From NCBI RefSeq assembly GCF_900108315.1, contig NZ_FNVB01000008.1:61581-125580 (forward strand): 64,000 nt of DNA, read 5' to 3'. The first letter of the stretch is position 1; each line of letters opens with the position of its first letter. The position numbers were made by a program, and so were the translations under genes. This DNA is from Saccharopolyspora kobensis. GTDB taxonomy: Bacteria > Actinomycetota > Actinomycetes > Mycobacteriales > Pseudonocardiaceae. The notes under the pieces were generated by a model. The model had not been told where the DNA came from. It saw only the letters and a program-made list of their open reading frames with translations, and searched no databases. Below, piece after piece: positions 60,862 to 64,000 of the stretch.

Positions 60862-62153
60862 GCGGTCACCTCCCGGACGTGCAGTTGCTCGTGGAAGGCC
60901 ATCTTCGCCCGCGCGTAGGCGTCCAGTAGCGCCTCGGTGGTGTTCCGCCACGAGAACCGCGTCGCGTGCGCCGTCGTGCCCGCCGCCAGCCGGGCCCGCA
61001 GCTGCGGATCGCGCACGAGGGAACCCAGCGCGTCGGCCCACTGCCCGGTGCGGTGCCCGTCCACCAGCAGCCCGGACACGCCGTCGTCGACGGCGACCGG
61101 CAACCCGCCGACCGCCGCGGCCACCACCGGCGTCCCGCAGGCCTGCGCCTCCAGCGCGACCATCCCGAACGACTCGTTGTAGCTGGGCACCGCGATGACG
61201 TCGGCAGCCCGGTAGACCGCGGCCAGCGCCGCGCCCGAGCGCGGCGGCAGGAACCGCACCACATCGGTGATCGCCAGCTCCGCGGCGAGCTCCTGCAGCG
61301 CCCGCGGCCGCTCCAGCCCGCTGCCGGACGGCCCGCCGACGACCAGCACGACCAGGCGTTCGCGCAGCTCCGGGTGCCGCGCCAGCAGTTCCGCGGTGGC
61401 CCGCAGCAGCACGTCCGGGGCCTTCAGCGGCTGGATCCGGCCGACGAAGGCGAGCGTGACGGCGTCGGCGGGCAGGTCCAGCTCGGCGCGCGCGGCCGCG
61501 CGGTCGCCCGGGGTGAACACGTCCAGGTCGACGCCGGGCGGGATGGTCGCGATCGAGGCCGGGTCGGCGTCGTAGCGGTCGACCAGGTCGGCGGCCTCGA
61601 ACTCGGTGTTGGCCACCAGCACGTCGGCCTGCTCGACGATCTGCTCCTCGCCCAGCACGCGAACCCGCGGCTCCGGGGTGTCGCCGTCGGCGAGGTTGGC
61701 GTTCTTGACCTTGGCGAGGGTGTGCGCGGTGTGCACCAGCGGCACGCCCCAGCGCTCCCGCGCAAGCCACCCGACCTGCCCGGACAGCCAGTAGTGCGAG
61801 TGCACGATGTCGTAGTGACCGGGCTCGTGGCGCGCCTCGACGCGCAGCGCCCCGGCGGCGAAGGCGCACAGCTGCGACGGCAGCTCGTTCTTGTCCAGGC
61901 CTTCGAAGGGCCCGGCGACGACGTTGCGGACCAGCACGCCGGGGGCGAGCTCGGCGATCGGCGGGACGTCCGAGGAGGTGGCCCGGGTGAAGATCTCGAC
62001 CTCGGTGCCGAACTCGGCGAGCTGCCGCGCGGTCTGCGCGATGTAGACGTTCATGCCCCCGGCGTCGCCGGTGCCGGGCTGTTCCAGCGGCGAGGTGTGC
62101 AACGAGAAGACGGCCGCGCGGCGCGGCCGCATGCGTAACGTTCTGGAGGTCAT
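60858..62153 (-). CDS. mshA: D-inositol-3-phosphate glycosyltransferase MshA
   Basis: A 431-residue GT4 (GT-B) glycosyltransferase making GlcNAc-inositol-phosphate, the first step of mycothiol. Signatures: [20 protein letters not shown] at the N-terminus (donor/acceptor loop typical of MshA), [28 protein letters not shown] and the nucleotide-sugar motif [20 protein letters not shown]. Mycothiol is the main low-molecular-weight thiol of these organisms. ATG at 62153 gives a family-typical length. A GTG further upstream would add 26 residues and is less likely, and ATG 62132 is also possible. Confidence 0.93.
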   Translation of the reverse strand: MTSRTLRMRPRRAAVFSLHTSPLEQPGTGDAGGMNVYIAQTARQLAEFGTEVEIFTRATSSDVPPIAELAPGVLVRNVVAGPFEGLDKNELPSQLCAFAAGALRVEARHEPGHYDIVHSHYWLSGQVGWLARERWGVPLVHTAHTLAKVKNANLADGDTPEPRVRVLGEEQIVEQADVLVANTEFEAADLVDRYDADPASIATIPPGVDLDVFTPGDRAAARAELDLPADAVTLAFVGRIQPLKAPDVLLRATAELLARHPELRERLVVLVVGGPSGSGLERPRALQELAAELAITDVVRFLPPRSGAALAAVYRAADVIAVPSYNESFGMVALEAQACGTPVVAAAVGGLPVAVDDGVSGLLVDGHRTGQWADALGSLVRDPQLRARLAAGTTAHATRFSWRNTTEALLDAYARAKMAFHEQLHVREVTA

Positions 62154-62313
62154 CTGCTGTCCATCGCGAGCGGGACGCCCCGAGGTCACGGGGCGCACGT
62201 GGAACCCGACGTCCGGCGCGGCGGGAAACACTCCCGCAACACCAGGCCAACGCTCGACGCTACCGCCAAGACCCCGCCGGACCCGCCGCCCGACCGGCCC
62301 CGGGTGGCGCTAC

Positions 62314-62325
62314 TCACACGTGTGA
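62314..62325. promoter_or_regulatory. 12-bp perfect palindrome upstream of mshA
   Basis: TCACACGTGTGA, about 160 bp upstream of mshA and near the terminator of the transpeptidase gene. It could be a regulator site; nothing else supports a function. Confidence 0.3.
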
Positions 62326-62331
62326 AAGCTC

Positions 62332-62362
62332 GACGGCGGTGGCCGGGATGACCACCGCCGTT
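62332..62362 (-). terminator. Hairpin 3' of the transpeptidase gene
   Basis: GACGGCGGTGG and CCACCGCCGT pair over 10 bp around a 9-nt loop. It is 200 bp past the gene's stop and beyond the family B copy, so it may be a secondary terminator. Confidence 0.6.
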
Positions 62363-62428
62363 CGCGCAACCCTGTCTTCACACTTTTGCTTTTGAGCGGC
62401 GAAGCCGCTTAGCCCACCTTCGGCGCTT

Positions 62429-62535
62429 GCACCGCCGCGGGTTCTCAGACGTCGCCTGGCGAGGACAGCCCGCTCGCCGTGTATCGGACATCCCGGAGTC
62501 CAGGCGGCGTCTGAGGTTCCGCCACCCGCACCGCC
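62429..62535. repeat. Family B structured inverted repeat, copy 4
   Basis: Arms CTCAGACGTCGCCTGG and CCAGGCGGCGTCTGAG pair with one G-T. Inside, GAGGACAGCCCGCTCGCC and the GTGTATCGGACATCCCGG segment follow the order of the other copies. It has GCACCGCCGCGGGTT and GGTTCCGCC at its ends. It lies 29 bp 3' of the transpeptidase gene. Confidence 0.85.
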
Positions 62536-62563
62536 TCGCAAAACGAGTTGGAAGTTGCGGTCC

Positions 62564-63703
62564 TCAGACCGCTGATTTCGCCTGCCACTGGTCCCAGCTG
62601 AGAAGCCAGTCGTAGACGTCGTACTGCGGGGGCATGCTGCTCGCCGAGCCGGAGACCTCGACCGGGTCGCCGATCAGCGCGCTGTCGTAGTACTTCTTCG
62701 CGTCCGCCGCGCTGAGGTTGATGCAGCCGTGCGAGTTGTTGACCTTGCCCAGGGCCGCCGCGTTCTCCTGGTTCTCGTGGATGAACTCGCCGTGGTTGGA
62801 GAACCGGGCCGCCCACGTCTTGCGCACGTCGCGGTAGCCGTAGCGGGGGTTGTCCATGATCTCCACCGGGTTCTTCTCCATGATGATGAAGGTCCCGTTG
62901 GGCGTGTTGCGGCCCGGGTCGTACTCCTCGCCGTAGCTGGCCGCGTAGCTGGCCACCTGCTCGCCGTCGCGCACCACCACCAGGCGGTGCGTGTTCACGT
63001 CGGCCTTCACGATCTGCGCGCGGCCGATGTTGAAGTCGGTGGTCAGGTCGGCGAGGCCGTAGGCACCGCCGCCGTAGGCCAGGCCGTAGAGCTTGGCGCT
63101 GACGCTGACCCGGGTGTTGGCCGGCCAGTACTCCTTCGGCCGCCAGTCGACCTGCCGGTCGGACAGCCACGCCCAGGCGCCCTCGACCGGGACCGAGGTC
63201 TGCACGTTCAGCGCCCGCTGCACGGCCGCCTTGTCCTGCACCGGCTCGTCGAACTTGACGCTGATCGGCATCGCGATCCCGACCTCGGCCTCGTCGGTCG
63301 GGTTGATGGTGGCGCGGATGGTCCGCTGCGGCCGCAGGGTGGTGAAGCTGCCCTGCACCGGGACCTGCTTGCCGTCCTCGCCGGTGGCCTGCCCGGACCA
63401 GGTGTAGGTCTTGCCGTAGCCGAGGGCCGTGGTCGCCTGCCAGCTCTTGCCGTCCGGCGCGAGCTGCCCCTCCACCTGCTTGCCCTCGCCGTTGGTCAGC
63501 TGGACGGAGTCGAACCTGCCGCGCTCGACGCCCGCCTTGACCGGCACCGCCGGGTTGACCTCGGCCGCGCCTGCGCCCGGTTCGAAGGAGACCTTCGCGA
63601 CCGGTTCGGCGGGTGCCCGGTCTTCCGGTGCGGACGTCCCGCAGCCGGAGATCAGCAGCACCGCCGCGAGCGCAGTCCAGAGCAGCCGCAGCTTGGAACT
63701 CAC
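62564..63703 (-). CDS. L,D-transpeptidase lipoprotein (Ldt)
   Basis: A 379-residue cell-wall enzyme making 3-3 peptidoglycan cross-links. Signal peptide with lipobox LISGC (about 21), an Ig-like domain (about 40-125), a second Ig-like domain (about 130-225), and a YkuD catalytic domain with FIHENQENAAALG and the active-site motif SHGCINLSAADAKKYYD (Cys about 330). The C-terminal tail is aromatic (DVYDWLLSWDQWQ), as in mycobacterial LdtMt2. These enzymes resist most penicillins but not carbapenems. GTG start. It ends at the family B copy. Confidence 0.93.
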   Translation of the reverse strand: MSSKLRLLWTALAAVLLISGCGTSAPEDRAPAEPVAKVSFEPGAGAAEVNPAVPVKAGVERGRFDSVQLTNGEGKQVEGQLAPDGKSWQATTALGYGKTYTWSGQATGEDGKQVPVQGSFTTLRPQRTIRATINPTDEAEVGIAMPISVKFDEPVQDKAAVQRALNVQTSVPVEGAWAWLSDRQVDWRPKEYWPANTRVSVSAKLYGLAYGGGAYGLADLTTDFNIGRAQIVKADVNTHRLVVVRDGEQVASYAASYGEEYDPGRNTPNGTFIIMEKNPVEIMDNPRYGYRDVRKTWAARFSNHGEFIHENQENAAALGKVNNSHGCINLSAADAKKYYDSALIGDPVEVSGSASSMPPQYDVYDWLLSWDQWQAKSAV

Positions 63704-63923
63704 CTTCGATTCCCTTCCGAGAAATTGCGACCTCGCTGTCCGCTTTGCCGAATTCGGCGGACAGCGGGCGAAAAATGACCCTCATTCACAAATACGCCTG
63801 GAGCCAGGCGAGGCGCATTGCCCTCCCAGTGTGTCCTGTCACATCGATCGGGTGATGGCGAGGCCCTACCGGTGACGTGATCGGATGGTGGGGGCAACCC
63901 GAAACCGGCGGGAGGACGTAGAC

Positions 63924-64000
63924 GTGAGCACAAGTTCTGCAGGTCGCTGGGCCGTGGTCACCGGGGCGAGTTCCGGCATCGGCGCCGCCACCGCGCGACA
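63924..64000 (+). CDS. Short-chain dehydrogenase, 5' part only
   Basis: The first 25 residues are in the window. AGRWAVVTGASSGIGAATAR carries the TGxxxGIG cofactor-binding motif of SDR oxidoreductases. GTG with GGGAGGA 7 nt upstream. The gene continues past the window, so substrate and full length are unknown. It is divergent from the transpeptidase. An SDR (Rv0484c) also lies near mshA in mycobacteria. Confidence 0.8.
   Translation, partial: MSTSSAGRWAVVTGASSGIGAATAR

Overview
The window is very GC-rich DNA, densely packed with short-spaced or overlapping genes, and reads as chromosome of a filamentous actinomycete of the Pseudonocardiales (Saccharopolyspora-like). This is inferred from bldC and a bldN-type sigma factor next to mycothiol (mshA), senX3/regX3 and menaquinone genes. 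From family knowledge, the gene order from mshA to the men genes largely matches the Mycobacterium tuberculosis Rv0484c-Rv0558 backbone, so most of the window is old vertical core genome. No tRNA, rRNA, CRISPR array, transposase or phage gene was seen.

Layout. 1-2555: a 14-bp-period tandem repeat, a membrane protein, an isolated PaaC-like protein and a DUF3592 protein. 2644-13539: menaquinone genes (menF-type isochorismate synthase, menD, menB, menE, menA), interrupted by a secreted M1 aminopeptidase and by a divergent module of an NrtR-type Nudix regulator facing an SPFH protein and an NAD-kinase-like protein. 13779-15906: a four-gene cassette with WXG100/EspC-like features. 16143-19317: lipoprotein, cysteine desulfhydrase-like enzyme, bldC. 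19426-28246: EspI-like ATPase, then cytochrome c maturation genes (ccsB, resB, ccdA, resA-like) following hemL. 28470-32800: five small related membrane proteins in tandem, then hemB. 33006-38800: frameshifted dedA, then the rex-hemA-hemC-hemD operon with a Rex operator. 39156-45500: glutaredoxin, bldN-type sigma factor, HAD phosphatase, HdeD-like protein, ClpC-like AAA+. 45791-58943: acyltransferase, epimerase, ribosomal protein bS22, HTH protein, proC, acyl-CoA synthetase, thioesterase, sugar-phosphate isomerase, ppx-like, regX3, senX3, gpmA. 59461-64000: DUF4349 lipoprotein, YbjN protein, mshA, an L,D-transpeptidase and the start of an SDR.

Together many genes form a redox/respiration island: menaquinone synthesis, haem synthesis under Rex (NADH/NAD+ sensing), cytochrome c maturation, mycothiol and NrtR (NAD metabolites).

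The least explained signal is non-coding. The intergenic regions carry several dispersed structured repeat families. Family A (5 copies) consists of paired AT-rich palindromes around a GC-rich hairpin, always just 3' of a minus-strand gene. Family B (4 copies plus a remnant) is a long inverted repeat whose stem changes with compensating substitutions. Family C (3 clear copies plus one degenerate) is a nested palindrome centred on GTGAGYG/CRCTCAC. Family D (2 copies) is a GC-rich relative of family A. A second recurring theme is leaderless promoters: eleven genes have a TANNNT box exactly 6 or 7 nt before the start codon.
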